Below are positions 35,149 to 48,085 of a stretch of 64,000 bases of DNA, in pieces. Under the pieces are notes generated by a model, which was not told the DNA's origin, did no database searches, and saw only the letters and a list, made by a program, of their open reading frames with translations. Position numbers and translations under genes: made by a program. The stretch's first letter is position 1; each line of letters begins with the position of its first letter. The DNA is from Ciborinia camelliae (Eukaryota; Ascomycota; Leotiomycetes; Helotiales; Sclerotiniaceae), in the NCBI GenBank assembly GCA_025890175.1, contig JANPYM010000005.1:903085-967084 (forward strand), in the 5' to 3' direction.

Positions 35149-35609
35149 TTATAATGCTGCTGGTATAATACTACCATTGTAATATCTAATTGTCGCTAGC
35201 GATGAATCTATGGAAAGGAATTGGATATTGATATCTATGCCTCCACTGGCCCAAGCCGTCTGTCTAGATTGAATGATGCAGGCAAAGGGAATGTTTCTTT
35301 GGAGTAGGGTAAAAGTGATGCTGCACTGCAATGGATACAATTCTCTGATGTGGGGGGTTAGACGGCAGACATCTCCGAGTTCGAATTTTGACCTACCAGG
35401 CTTCAGCGCATGCAACTCTTTCAGCTCCCCATTCAACGCCATACCATTAAGTTCTTATACTTATACTGAGAATCCAGATAAAGGTTGGGAGATTTCGATA
35501 ACTTCTCCAAGGCCTCCAAAAATAAATTTACAAACACAGCCGAACATATTGGCCCAAGAATGGCCAACGTAACTCCCTTCAAAGTGATATCTTTGAGGAT
35601 AAAAGTCAT
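35149..35609 (-). CDS. Small orphan protein with N-terminal membrane helix, 128 aa
   Basis: ATG at 35609 in a good context (ACAATG). Exons 35467-35609 and 35149-35392 join through a 74-bp intron (GTATAA donor, TAG acceptor) with exact phase. The product starts MTFILKDITLKGVTLAILGP, has one hydrophobic helix (about residues 12-32), then LEKLSKSPNLYLDSQSKFEL and a beta-rich C-terminal part ending YYNGSIIPAAL. A second GTATAAG donor lies 6 bp further on in the same phase, so two isoforms differing by two residues are possible. No family recognised. Confidence 0.5.
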
Positions 35610-36039
35610 TGTGTCTATCGCATAGGTTGTTGAATAATGCTTCTTATGGATATGTGAATGATATGTGTTTGTTTTGGAAGGGGGTGGAGATGGGGTCATG
35701 GAGGATATTCTGCACATGCTTACTTGGTTAGGCAATTTAACGAGGAAGGGGCGAGCGAGCGGGCGGGAAATGGCAAGAAGATGGGAGACACTGAACCTAT
35801 TGATTTTATTACACATTGAGATAGGGAAAGATGATGTGCATACCGAGGAAGATTCCATTAATAGTAAAATTAGGGCTCGAAATATTTAATATATACAAAA
35901 TCTATTGAGCTGCAAATCTAGATTTTGATTCAAGCCTATTGGTCCTAAATAACATGATATTGCCCAAGATAATCAGGTACTTTAAATGTGGCGATATCCA
36001 TAATATTAGTAAAGTATAATAATGAACAAGAAAGCCTTT
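35610..36039. other. Intergenic
   Basis: No gene seen; it holds the likely promoter of the small orphan gene on the left and the 3' side of the F-box gene on the right. Confidence 0.6.
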
Positions 36040-38123
36040 TTAGTCCATTTCCTCGAGACTCCGTTTCTTGTTTATTATTATACTTGGTGGTTCCCTTGAT
36101 GAGCCATCTCTTCTCAAAGGGGGAGAAGTCGTCAAATTTGCCAACTGTCGTTTCGCTTCGTCGATCGCCTCATGCCACAATGGCCAGGGGCCGAAATCGC
36201 TTAGCGTTTCATATTCTTCATATATCCGGAAACTAGTCTCGGATGACTCTCTAGCCGTCCAGACTTCCATATTGATGGATCGTGCAGCAAAATTCCTGCA
36301 ACCTTCTATCTCAAGATCCCAGAGACGGTCAATTCCATCATCATCCATAGAAGCCAGCCGGGTGTCATATGATTCTCTGCTTGGTCTCCCCACCTCGTTT
36401 ATAGTTTCGGTTGGCCATTTTACAGCGTTGTCTTTGTTGAGAACAAAAGCGATGAGTTCATCACGTAAACTATCAACCAAACCGGCCGCCTTTCTTTCCC
36501 GATCCCCCTGATCCGCCAATATTTTCCTAACTTGAGTTCTCAAATTAAGGCGTACTATTTTATCCAAATTGTCTTCCCCATCAGGCGCAAAAGAATCAGA
36601 GATCTCAATCTTCTCTGGCATAAAACTAAAATCTGCCATTAGCGCTGCGGCATTACGTATGCTGATGATAATGGGCCTACTCACCACCAATCTTCTAACT
36701 CTCCATCCAGAGATCGTATTGGTCCTTCGATATAAAAGCTCTCAAGCTTAAGGTTTCTCCTCAGTGCATCGAATAAACCTTTGAATGAACCTTTGAGTAG
36801 CATGATTCTACTCAATGTTAGATGTCGCAAAGAAGAGGCGTGTCTGAGGAGAAAACTAGTAAGATCTCTCTCGCACAAAACCATTCCATCAAGTTTCAAG
36901 TGACTTAATGAAGACCAGGTAAAGGTTCCGATTACCTTTCTGAGAGGCACATATATTGAATCGGAATTTGCGTCCGAAATGTCCCAGTGGGAGTCCATTC
37001 CAAAACACAAAGTCCTTAGATCTGGTGCTAATTGCAGCGCCTTCCAGGCCCCGGACCAGAATGCCCAAAGCGTACCCCGAGGTACTGCTATGCAGAATTT
37101 ATCGCATGATAGCTCTAAAGTATGAAGATCACGGAAAGGCTTCAGAACATTTGCAACCACATTGAAGTCTTGGTAAAAGAATTCGACAGGGAGCGAATCG
37201 TGGACAAGATGTCGAACTTTGAGCTTCGACTCATGTGCAGCTAACATTATTCCATCAAATTCCTTTATGATAAAAGGATATCGTTTATATTGAGAAAAAT
37301 GACTTTCCGTCCATGCGTTAAGCAAGTCATTCGACGTAAATCTGGGAGGCTCGTTTGAAATGTGAATAGAATTGGCATTTCTCAGACAATTAAATGCTTT
37401 GGTGATTTTTGACACGTCGCTGTACCGCTGAGCTGCCTTGTGCCATGATTTATACCACCGAATATGAGCTTGGTTAGTAAATACGAAAAATCAATCATAT
37501 AAACATGAATTAAACAACGAAAAAAAGAGAGATTTCGGCCACACTCACAACTAAGTACTCGACCATCATCTTATAGACAGAATCAATAGAAGATTCACAA
37601 GCTACATTGTTCTCCCAACCTTGAACGTCGCTATATGTCCTCAGCTTTCTTGCGTATTTCCCCCTGAGGTAAAGAAACATGTTGCTGTAAGCCACAAATC
37701 CCGTCTCAAAACTTATTTCGTTAACATTAGCCAACAAATTCGGATTATCTTGGGAAATCATTTCCAATTTTTCGAGATCTGGTCTATTGGAGCGAAATAC
37801 AAAATCTTGATTAATTGTTCGGAGCCCGCAGCTGCGAAGTCCTTGGAGGGCTGTAGATGGCCGAGTGCTTGTAGCCAGAGCTCGGGAGGTAGTGTTTTAT
37901 TGGTGGTAATCGATGAAGTCGTTTCACCATGCTCGTGAGCCATGAATTGATTCTTATATGGGATTAACATTGGGAATAAATATTGCACAGCAACGGAAAA
38001 CCTTTGTGATTTGAGTTCCGGTCTTATCTTCGGCTCCTCGTCTGGTTTCTTTTTAAAACTCTCAAGCTTGAGTGGGGTTTCCATGGAGGTCGACATAGTT
38101 TTCGTGATCTTGTGAGATGTCAT
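36040..38123 (-). pseudogene. F-box/leucine-rich-type gene with a one-base frameshift
   Basis: Three exons: 37549-38123, 36685-37436 and 36040-36625. The second intron (59 bp, CTAAT branch) is clear; the first (112 bp) is supported by frame. An F-box starts TLPPELWLQALGHLQPSKD, but the next part, LRSCGLRTINQDF...DLEKLEMISQDNPNL, is in another frame. The switch lies near 37838-37842 (AGGACTTCGC). Exon lengths sum to a multiple of three if one base is missing there. The rest shows the LRR-like repeats usual in such proteins (LHTLELSCDKF, LSHLKLDGMVL, LRHLTLSRIMLL). An intact protein would be about 637 aa, an SCF ubiquitin-ligase substrate adaptor. It is either a recent pseudogene or a sequencing error, since no other damage is seen. 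Confidence 0.7.
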
Positions 38124-39748
38124 GGCAGATATCGGATTGAATTTGGAATAAGAATTTGGATTTTGGAATTTCTAAATTTGTGCGGACTCGAAAATGGCGC
38201 CATTATAGTTTATGAGTCCGGCGAGGCCTTATACGTAGTATTAGCTCACATTTACCAGAAGTTCACTTCGACCAATTCACGTGAAACAGGACGTTGAAGG
38301 TATCTTTTTATAAAATTTAATAGTTTCGTTAATCAAAATTCAACCATCTTGAGTCCGATCACTATGCATACCTAGTAGTCATCGAAAATCCGGGAGGTGA
38401 TATGACGCTAGACTTTAAGTGGTGATGGATGAAAACTACCAAACTTAATCCCAACGTCCAGTCACGAAACCTCAGGTGTGAAAATTCATTTAGTGATCAC
38501 CTCGAATGATTGAGATTTCTTCTATTACAGTAGCTTAGGAAGCTGATGTTAAGTCAAATGAGGCTTGAAATATTGGAAGATTGTTGACACGTGTGATCGT
38601 GAATGGTGTATCGTGTATCGTGTATCGTTCCTCGTGTTTTCTCTTGTTATTTGATCTCATGTAGACCAACCATCTAAGTTGAGAGAAGCCTCACCAGAGT
38701 TTCTCATTGCCATGTATTATGGGACAACCTCCATTGTGACCTTCATGAAACCAATTGTAGAATAACCGAGCCGTGTATGAGATCGCCCTCAATCATTACC
38801 ACTGCCGCCCTAAACGATATTTGAGGCTCTGTAACCAAGAACGGGCTGAATAAGCTTACTCTCCCGAGTCTTGGATGGAGATTATTAATTGCTTTGCAAT
38901 ATGGCGGATTTGTGGTTAAGACCCTCCCCCAATACGGATTTTCTTCCCAAAATGGCAAATGCATGGGTACCTATCCATGAATAGTTCCACTTGAAGCGGG
39001 AAAAATGATCGAGCTGATTGATCTGTATGTTTTGAAAGCGAAATTCCTTGTTTTCTGTCACTTTCCTTGTGAGGCTGAAGTTTGTTCATGGTTTGACACC
39101 TGGGCTTCTGGAAATCTGGATTTGGGCACGATTAAGGATCATGTTTTTGCATTGCTTTTTAATTGCCATTGAGTGTCTCAAAGTTAGCGAGATGAAGAGG
39201 CAGTAGTTTTCCCGTATTCGAGGAGACTTCGAGTTCTGTTCTGTAGGCTGTGTGAGGTTGTGAGCAAGCCTACAAGGTGTGGTAAATAGGAGAGAAATTG
39301 CCACATTTGCCAAATCGGCTCAGTATCCCTTCCACCGTGTAGCGGTATTCCTTTTCAGAGATTCATCACCATTAACTGAAAACGGTTCTGTATTCCTGCA
39401 CCCTCTTTGTAATCTCCAGCCTCAAATACAACTCTTATTGAGTAATCGATATTGTGACCTGAGAAAGTTGGACCAATAAGTGAATCCAGCTTAAATATCT
39501 ATGCTAGATTCGAATCAACCTCGATTTTACCTCCACGCGCACCAATATGCCTCTGCACGGTAGAAGACATATAAAAGGAATCATATTCTGCACATAGTTT
39601 ATGAGTCGAATTACCTTGTCTATGACATTCAGTGGATTTTCACTCGTTGGGGACCATATTCACAGCTGGCTTTAATTCCTTTCATCTTCACGATCCCATA
39701 AATTGAGATCGGAGAGGACTCGAAACCTCCATACTCCCATATAACAAA
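38124..39748. other. Intergenic between divergent genes
   Basis: No supportable gene. Contains a short GTGTATC tandem repeat near 38604-38628. Confidence 0.6.
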
Positions 39749-40696
39749 ATGTTAAAGTCACCTTATAATGCCGTCCCACAGACCCCAGTCTCACCTGGAA
39801 CACCTTCAACACCTGGCACTCCACAATATAGCGATTCATATCCTTTAACTGCGCAAAATCCAAGTTCTCATTATTCTGCATCACCTCCTTCAAACGATTA
39901 TTATAGTCGATCAAGTACGGTGTATTATCCACCGCCTGATGATTCTTCTACTCCTGGAGTAACAAGTCTTCTCCATCAAGATTTGATAGAGCAAGATCGA
40001 GTAAGTAGAACCCAATCCCCAACCTACTTTCATAAATTAATGTAGTTGGGTTTCCAGAAGCTCAAAGTTCGCATTCGTATCCTTCGTTTTGTCTCTCGAT
40101 GTCTCATAACTGCCCTAACCATAGGCATAACCACAGAGGAAGGAAGGACGCTCTTAAACTTCATCCAGACTCGAAATGACCTTCGCACTCCCCCTGGATC
40201 GCCCGCACCCCGCGGTCCATGGGCTCTTCAGACACAGCTCTGGTCAGCCCTCCTTCTTTTCTTCACCGGTGTCATTACAGCAGTTCTCGGCCTGGTTTCC
40301 ATTATCGCCTATGTAATATCCACCAAAGCAGCAAATTCCGTTAGCAACATGAATACGAAGTTCGGTATCGTAACCGAAAGCATCCATATTGCCACTTGGG
40401 TCGCGGTCGCAACAGCCTATCGAGTGGCTAAGAATGGAAAGGATCTCTGGGGATGGGCTTTTAGTCCACTTGCGGAAAAGATCCAGCCGACGTTTCGGGG
40501 TGTGGTCAATTTCCAGAATGTTTGCGACAGAAGCGTGAGTTCTAGATCCTGTATCGCAGTTCGGGAGAAGTAGCTAAGAGGTCGTTTGAACAGGGCGTCA
40601 ATTTTAAACTGTCCATAGCAAATGCCGTTTTGCAAGTTGCAAGTCTTGGCATATGGATTCTGGTATACAAACGGATGAAAACGCTTCAAATGTTGA
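39749..40696 (+). CDS. Multi-pass membrane protein with Pro/Ser-rich N-terminus, 280 aa
   Basis: Exons 39749-40000, 40046-40534 and 40595-40696, all phase 0, introns 45 and 60 bp. The first 80 residues are disordered (TPVSPGTPSTPGTPQYSD, YSRSSTVYYPPPDDSSTPG). Hydrophobic segments follow: LRFVSRCLITALTIGITTEE, LWSALLLFFTGVITAVLGLV with SIIAYVIS, IHIATWVAVATAYRVA, and in the last exon ANAVLQVASLGIWILVYK. The layout is a four-helix membrane protein with cytosolic N-terminus, as in many fungal proteins of unknown function. The last exon ends RMKRFKC. No specific family recognised. Confidence 0.78.
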
Positions 40697-42185
40697 AACG
40701 GGCACAATCCGAGCCCAAGTTATATAGCTAAGCTTGTAATAGAGACTCGAGAGATCAATGAAAGATAAAAGCAGCCCTTGATCCTTGAGAAGGCATTAAC
40801 GAGAACTGGGAGCCCATGGATTTAGATATCGAGAAAACGTCATGAAACTCCCAATGAGATAGCAACCGATTGACTCCTGGCGGTAGTTGACGAAACACTT
40901 TTAACCCACGATATTGTATCCCTCGAGCCCCAGTGCAAAGCCAAAGCTCCTGGATATTCGGATTCCTATCAATGCAAACTATTTCTATAAGCTGTGAATC
41001 CCGATTATAGTAAATCTTACCTATTATTTCGAAAGTAGACCTTTCTGGCTTTGCATGTGTTCCGATTCTCAAGGCTTTTGACTGGCTATAGGTATTATGA
41101 CATATCCAGATATCCATCTATCCACTAAAATAAGGCACAACTAAACTAGACATCCTGATACCTACTCCCATCAAACTATAAACTAGGTTAACAATGATAA
41201 CTCTCCACACCATTTCCATCCCCACCCCTGCAACCATCTACCATTGTTACCCCTCTCAATTACCCTCGAACCCCCCCCCCTCTCCTACAAACCCAACCCA
41301 AAACTAGCACGTTAATGTACCGAAGACCCGAGCCGACACCGAGGATGAAGCTACTGGAGCCTGGGGCTATACCTCTGAGTATATATACTGATCCTACCCT
41401 ACCCTCCTCTCCGTCCCCCGCATCTCTCTCATTGTCTCTCGTACACACATTCATCCAAGTTTCACACCCATCCAATGCAAATCGGCTCGCCCACATCATT
41501 ATCACCTTCACATCACGTCACACTGACATACATTCTAATCAAGAAAGGCCAGTGGAGCATCCAAGGTCCCAAATAATATCTAATTGATGCATTTATCCAG
41601 TCCATTCTAAGACTAACGAACCCTCCATTTGACTTTGGGAATGCAACAATATACTCATGCATCCTGTCTATTATCTGGCCATTTCATTCCCCATTATGAT
41701 CTATTTTCAAGCATACGGCCTGAGTTCAAACCATATATCAAGGACCCATTATTCGTTATTCAATACGAAAGGGTGGATAAAAATGTCAAATCAGTCATCA
41801 ACCACCAGCCAAACCAATCATACAATTCATACCCGAGAAAAGAGGCCAATTCCTGGCGCCAGGACCTAACTCCTAACAAATTGGACTGTCATCATGATTC
41901 GGAATCTCATGCAAGTCCAATATCTAGCCTTGCATAATAAGACCAGCGTCAATCGATGGGACGTGAAAACCTCAGAGCCAAGAGCTAATATACCGTCCAG
42001 CCTACCCGAATATACGCCACCATGGTCAACACCACGGCAGATTAAAATCTATCCTATCCGGACGTTAAACTTCCAAACACCATAATCTAAGCCCAACTTC
42101 GTAACGCCACCCTCCACCCATTAAAATAAAAATAACCAAGAAAAGGGAGGTTCATAATTTAAGCTCTCAAAGTTAGCTTACATAC
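40697..42185. other. Intergenic
   Basis: No supported gene. A 120-codon minus-strand frame (40755-41117) has partly protein-like composition but no supporting structure. Includes a C10 run near 41268-41280. Confidence 0.5.
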
Positions 42186-44867
42186 TTATGTTGTGTATTC
42201 TTGCTGGAATATCAGATCATCTCTTCCGGATTGAGGATTAGGTATTCTGCTACCGAATCCAGGGAGTTCTCGACTGAAAAGTTCCATATCATAGAATCCT
42301 GCTGATTCGCCGCCTTCGTTATAGTTTATATTCAAAAACTCAAACACATCATTTGGATCTGGGGGAAGTGCTGAGTCTGTTCCGCCAAAGACAGCATCAC
42401 TATCTGGAGGTGAGTGAGCCAAGTGATCATGGTATGCCGCTGTCGAGTTATCGACAAGCGCCCCCAAGGACTCAAAACCACTTAAATGAGTATCGACTGG
42501 TGGAGTATTCACCTCAGCCATAGAAATTTGCGTGCGTTCAAACTGTGCCCGGTTCTTCTCATATGCTAAAGCTGCTTTCCGCCTAGCATCCTCACGCCTA
42601 GCACCCTCTCTGGCAAGGCCTATGATATCTTCCATGCCCGCTTTTCGAACAGCCGCCTCCAAGAATTGAGTGGCGTAATCCGCTGACGCATAGTTGTCCC
42701 GTAAACTTTCAAGAACAGTCATACATAAACAAAATCCGTCTGTAGCGGGCTGCCTCTCGCTGTTATTTGGAGATCTGACCAACAATAAATGAATAATGAT
42801 AGCTGGAAGTAGAACTGTGACGCCTGTGGTGGGGAGGTATCTCTCCAGATCAAGATTATGCATATCGTGGATAATATTTGTAGTCCCTAAAGCAGCTTTT
42901 GTCACCACCTCGCGTGAGTGTTCGAAAAGCGATTCTGGTTGTCGATGGTTTGGGCCGACGGGTAGAACTCGTGGTCTGTGCAAAGCAGAAGTCGTAGTAT
43001 AGTAAATCATATGTAACAATGAACATGCCACGAATAATGGACCTCCACTATTTCCTGCCTTCAACTCATTCGAGTAGACACATTCTTGTGGAAGATTACT
43101 CTTCCAGTGATTCAGTGCCAAATCGCATTCTTCAACCTCGTATGACTCTGATTTCTTGGGAAATAGCATAATACTTGATGTAGTACGTCCAACTTCACTA
43201 GACACACCTTGATGTCTTGCGAGGACGGAATATTGCGCCGCCAAGACCTGGCTGATGCATAAACACAATCGTGCCTTTGAAATGCACATAAGAGCCAGGT
43301 CTCGTTGAGCCTCAACATCTCTTATTAAAGAACATTCCGTAGAAATTATCGAATTTCGCGGGTCAAGGGCCTTGATCTCGAAATCATCTTCAGTTAACAT
43401 TGGCACGTCACAATCTTCATCCTTGACTCTAGTCGGACGTCTCATGCCCAGGGCGATAAGTCGATCTCGCATAAAACATGACCACCATACTCGTTTTCTC
43501 AATTTATGATCAACATCCATGCCTTTCGGATCCCGATGCAATGCAAGTATACATGCATGATCAATTGCCCTGCCCATCCAATGCCATGTATCTTTGTAAT
43601 CCTCTGGTGTCTCGTACCAATATGTCATGAGAAGGAGGGATTGCACCACAGTTAGTATATCAGTTTCGTAGTCCAGATCATAAAGAACCTAGATATAATC
43701 AGCATTGCTTCAAAATAGTCCATGCAAATTCGGCACGTACTCTAGCCCTCTGGAAAAATGCTTTCCTCGCTGCTTTTCTCGTACGATGCCCAGCACGCCT
43801 CAAGGTATCCATATCTACAAAAGCGGTCCCAGAAAACATAATTGATTGGAAAAGCAAGAGACTCATCGAGCCATATCCCCCTTCATCATTGATTATTTGT
43901 AAAATTTTGTGTAATTCCAGAATCGGCATATATGGATAAACGTATTCGATGAAGGCTCGGAGCAAAGCGTTTCGTACGGGAGGTTCGGGAATAAGTAAGG
44001 CGCTTTTCGCCCAAAGATAGTCTATATCCACAGAGGTCATCTTCGAAGGGAGGGGGTTGATGTATGCCGGAAGAGAGTGTTTTAACGAAGGAGGCGGAGA
44101 CGATGCCAAACGTGTGCGAACCAGATCCCCGGTCATAGAAGCACTATGTGTAAGTTGTGCGAGCCTTCTCCCCGTAATATCTGTGATTTCTTTTCCATGA
44201 AGGGCTGACTGGTCTGGTACTGTTAGTATGACATTACGCGCAAATCGCGTTCTGGTAGAGCTTCAGCTTACAAATTGAATGAGGTACATGGTAAGCTACA
44301 TGTTGAGGTGAGTTTGCAATGCCAGTTCCAGACAAATTCCCAAAATCATCGTTCAACTTATGTTGCGGATTTACCAAATGATCTGCGTTGACATGGAAGG
44401 GGTCTGGTTGAATGCTGATGCTAATACTTTGTTTGCCTCTCCTAATTGCCTATGTCAATAAAGTATACAGATATTGAAGCTTCAGAGGTCTTGAAGACTA
44501 ACCTTCTCCTTTTACTTCCAGGGACTAAACATTGTATTCCATCAATCGCGCAATTGTTACATGACCTTTCTCCGGCGCCATTGACACGCTCACTTCGCTC
44601 CACATCACACCGTACTTTTCGATTTCTACAATTTGTACATGCGATTGAAGATCGTTTCTTTTTCTCTGGATTTGTCGATTCTCCATTTTCATTTCCATTT
44701 CCAGTTCCATTTTCACTTGATTGTTTCCTTTTTTGCAAATTGGCACCAGGGAATTGCGGTAGGGATGATTTCGTGCCGGAAGAACTTGCGACGTCTCCCA
44801 TCGACACGTTTTGATGCTCCTCGCCATTCACAGCGGATTGTAACAATTTCACAAATGACGAATCCAT
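42186..44867 (-). CDS. CTF1/Far-type Zn2Cys6 transcription factor, 838 aa
   Basis: Four exons: 44503-44867, 44272-44441, 43741-44219, 42186-43688; introns 52-61 bp, all GT-AG and in phase. The start MDSSFVKLLQSAVNGEEH has CACAATG context. The zinc cluster has cysteines at 77, 80, 87, 103, 106 and 113 (CTNCRNRKVRC...CNNCAIDGIQC) with an enlarged 15-residue middle loop, then a basic SKRRRRGK. The fungal-specific TF domain (PF04082) is complete: RAFIEYVYPYMPILELHKIL, LLLMTYWYETPEDYKDTWHW and RKRVWWSCFMRDRLIALGMR. This pattern fits the cutinase factor CTF1 / FarA-FarB group, which bind CCTCGG-type sites and induce cutinase and beta-oxidation genes. In a plant-associated fungus that would matter for cuticle use; the subgroup call is from memory of motifs. 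Confidence 0.88.
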
Positions 44868-47800
44868 TGTGATACTGTGAAGTTGGGTGAGACAAGAAAG
44901 GTTATTGGCCAAGTACTTTTTAAAGGTACGCAAAGCATGTGAAGATTGACAAGGTGCAGAAAACCAAATCCAAGAATTATTAGGTAGACGAGAATGAAAG
45001 ATGAAGGGGTTGGATTGGCATGTGACTGAATACCCGAGTATAACAATCACAATACTGAATTGAATATTTGTATTAGTTTTTCTGAATCCGAATCGAATTA
45101 GTAGTAATATCCCAAATTAGAATTCATGATACAGATATGGCCAAAGAGAAGTTCAAAAATGATTACTATAAGGTGTGGAGGGGAGGGGAATTCCAACTAT
45201 ATATAAGGAAGGTAGTAGAAATTGAAGAGGGCACTAAAGAAGATTCCTAGCACCGACCCAGTATTTATTGGAGAGCAATTTTTTTGTGGAGGGGAGAGCA
45301 AGGATAAAAAGCTTCTATCAATGAGGAAGTTGCAGGCATGAGAATGGGGCATGTGAGACTAGAATCAGAAATTTGAATCGCGTGGTGGATCAAATTCTTA
45401 TTAATATCGAAATATCATGAGAGGTTTCAGTAATCATAAAGGACATGTCCATTGTTCACCCCATACCTGCTACCCACCACCTACCTAGGTAGGTAGGACT
45501 GTAGGCATCCCGACGGGTAGTGCGAGAGCAAGAGCATTGAAATCCCTCAAATCCATCTACATAAAGACTATTCTTCCTCTCTTCCTTTGAGATCATCTTA
45601 GGAGTTAAGCTATCTAGGTACTATTATATTAACGACTCATCCCCATCAGTTCTCAAATCTCCTCCTACTCCGCACTTTGCTCTTCAGTAATATCCAATTA
45701 GATTTGAGGCATTGTTATTCTGGATTAGATTCGAGACTTCATATCAACCAAAAGTCATGGTCAACGATGTCCACTCCTAGAATTCCCCGCCCCCCCTGAA
45801 AAGGACGGCAGAAGGATCAAGGATTCGGTGAACCTTACCGGGCATCCCACCTCCCACATCTCCGCAAAAAGGCGGAAAATTATGGAGATTGAAGTTAAGC
45901 ATGGTGGGAAATGGAAACTCGATCTGCGCACAGAAACGGCTTATTTCGATCGGCGGCAGCAAAGGATATATCGGAAGCGGTACCAAGTAGCATCTACGAT
46001 TCGACTTCTTGATGGATATTTTAGATATCGGCTAACAGTGTGCGATTGATGATGGTCTACATCAACCTGGAATAGCAGTATGTTACAAAAACAGAGTGGG
46101 AAAATCGTTATCCTTACCACCTGCAGGATTAGCTTCTTGACCTCAACCAAGGGAGGTACTTAGGGAGGTATTGCCCCGCTGTTAATAATTAGGTCTACGG
46201 AGACTGCGTAGGTACTGTCTACTTTGGGCGGCTTTGAGCGGAAGTAACTTCCACACCTACCCTCCCCTACCTAGTAGTCGGAACAATTTGAAGAACCAAA
46301 ACTAACAAGGATAGATTTCTAAAAGTTTTGTCATGGCTTTCGCGTTGCTTCCGTTGCTTCCGTTTCTCCATTTCAATTTCGATATCTTCATACCTAGGCC
46401 TCTCTAATCATCACTAATATAAAATTCCATTCATCCTCCAGTGATCAGCTTCCCCATCCAGATAACCTTTCGGAAAGCCTTACCCATCCCCGGAAAATTC
46501 CCGTCTGCAATTACGATACTGAAATTCCACGTGAAATTCTTGAGGGACAACATAGATGATCGCTCACACGACACTTTCGGTGCAGGAAAGATTTCTTTTC
46601 AAAAATAAACTCGGTCTTTAGAAATATAACTCGGTCTTGGCTCCGAAGTAGGCTTGCAGTGAGTGAGTGAGTGAGTAATCTCAGTGATTACCGAACATAA
46701 CCGGACAAAAGGGGCGTGCACCACATCTGGGCACGTGTGGCTTTCGTAATCTTGTGACAATCAATTTATGTTGAGGAAAACGCTTGTGATGAAGCTTGTG
46801 GAGGAAAATTGTTGTGTACGTCCGTGAACGTTCTTCGAGGGGTTTCTCATAGGAGGAGGGATGTGGAAGATTACGACGTTGTCCTCGTGATGTTGACATG
46901 GTATGTATGGCAGCTTTCACCGACAATATAACGGAAAATCTAGATCTTCGACCGACGGATGATGGATTTGATTGACGAGTCACGACGCTAGTACCTTGAT
47001 ATATTAATGATAGACGACAAGGTTCTTTGTGAAGATAATATATATATGTACTCGAGTATCGTTCTGGAGGTCCCACTTCCTCATCGATCCTTCATGCGGA
47101 ATAGAAGGCATTGGCCACCATACTCTTTTCAAAGGATCGCCGGTGCAAATAGGCTCGTTCACGATTGCTCTATCTCAGTGTTTCTGTATGGACAAAGCGC
47201 GATATGAAGAAAGCAGGATAGCAAATGATCCCGCCATTAATGGCTTCACCTAACAGCAAAAGCTCTCCATCAAAATGGTGTTGGTGCCCACTCAATCACA
47301 TATCTATCTAAGGAACCTACACTTCAATCATCTATATCTTGGTTACCGTACCACTTTACTTGAGTTCATAGGCCCATCGATGCTCGATGGGGCTTTTACT
47401 CAGCAAAAAGGCTATCCTGACGTACCTCTAACTCTCCTCATCCTGAAAACTACCACACACGGAATCGAAGTCTGAAAATGATTTCATATCTTATAGTTGA
47501 GTAACAACCTTCAGTCTGTTTTGTATTTCCTTTTTTTTTCTTTCGGACACTTTACTCCCTCTTCATCGGCCATTCATGCAATGATTTCCCATTGGGGATA
47601 AAGGATATACATAACATACATGGTAGTACATGGTAGGTAGTAGTACATGGTAGTACATGTGCTACTGCAGGTTTGCTGCCATATAAGCCGTTCACTCACG
47701 TCACTCTTTATTTCCACCATCCACTTTTTACTCATCATGACGTCGATTATGAATTCTAAATGATATTCAGGGTTAGTACTCACAACCGTGAACCATCAAG

Positions 47801-48085
47801 CTATTTGCCATGGTTCCACCATTCCATGATATCAAAGTTTGATGTAAATCTAAATAAGACGTATCTACTCCAGTAGGTAGGTATGAGCTTGATATTTTAC
47901 TTGAATCTTGAATTCCGCACACGTCAAATCACAGATTTTCTAACTTTTGATCGGCTATATAATGCCGTTTTCCATCTGTATAATGTCATAAGAACTTGAA
48001 GCAGATCAACACTTTTCATCATATCTTAAGCTCCCATTATAGCACACTACTTTCCCGCAGCAGAATCTTCCACCACCAATATAAT
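44868..48085. other. Intergenic, 3.2 kb between divergent genes
   Basis: Long regulatory-type DNA. Contains a palindromic CCTACCTAGGTAGG at about 45481-45495 and an unusual TAGTACATGG repeat at about 47620-47660. A 72-codon minus-strand frame starting at 46899 (MSTSRGQRRNLPHPSS..., Arg/His/Pro-rich) is the best small-gene candidate but is weak. A 14-base T-rich tract lies near 47528. Confidence 0.55.
47956..47963 (+). promoter_or_regulatory. TATA-box candidate for the alcohol dehydrogenase
   Basis: TATATAAT about 123 bp upstream of the ATG at 48086. Confidence 0.4.

Noticed and set aside
40755..41117. 120-codon minus-strand ORF
   Set aside because: Some protein-like stretches but no splice partner, no family resemblance and location just after another gene; too weak to call.
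46681..46899. 72-codon Arg/His/Pro-rich minus-strand ORF
   Set aside because: Reasonable ATG context, but composition and length are compatible with chance; mentioned only in the intergenic entry.
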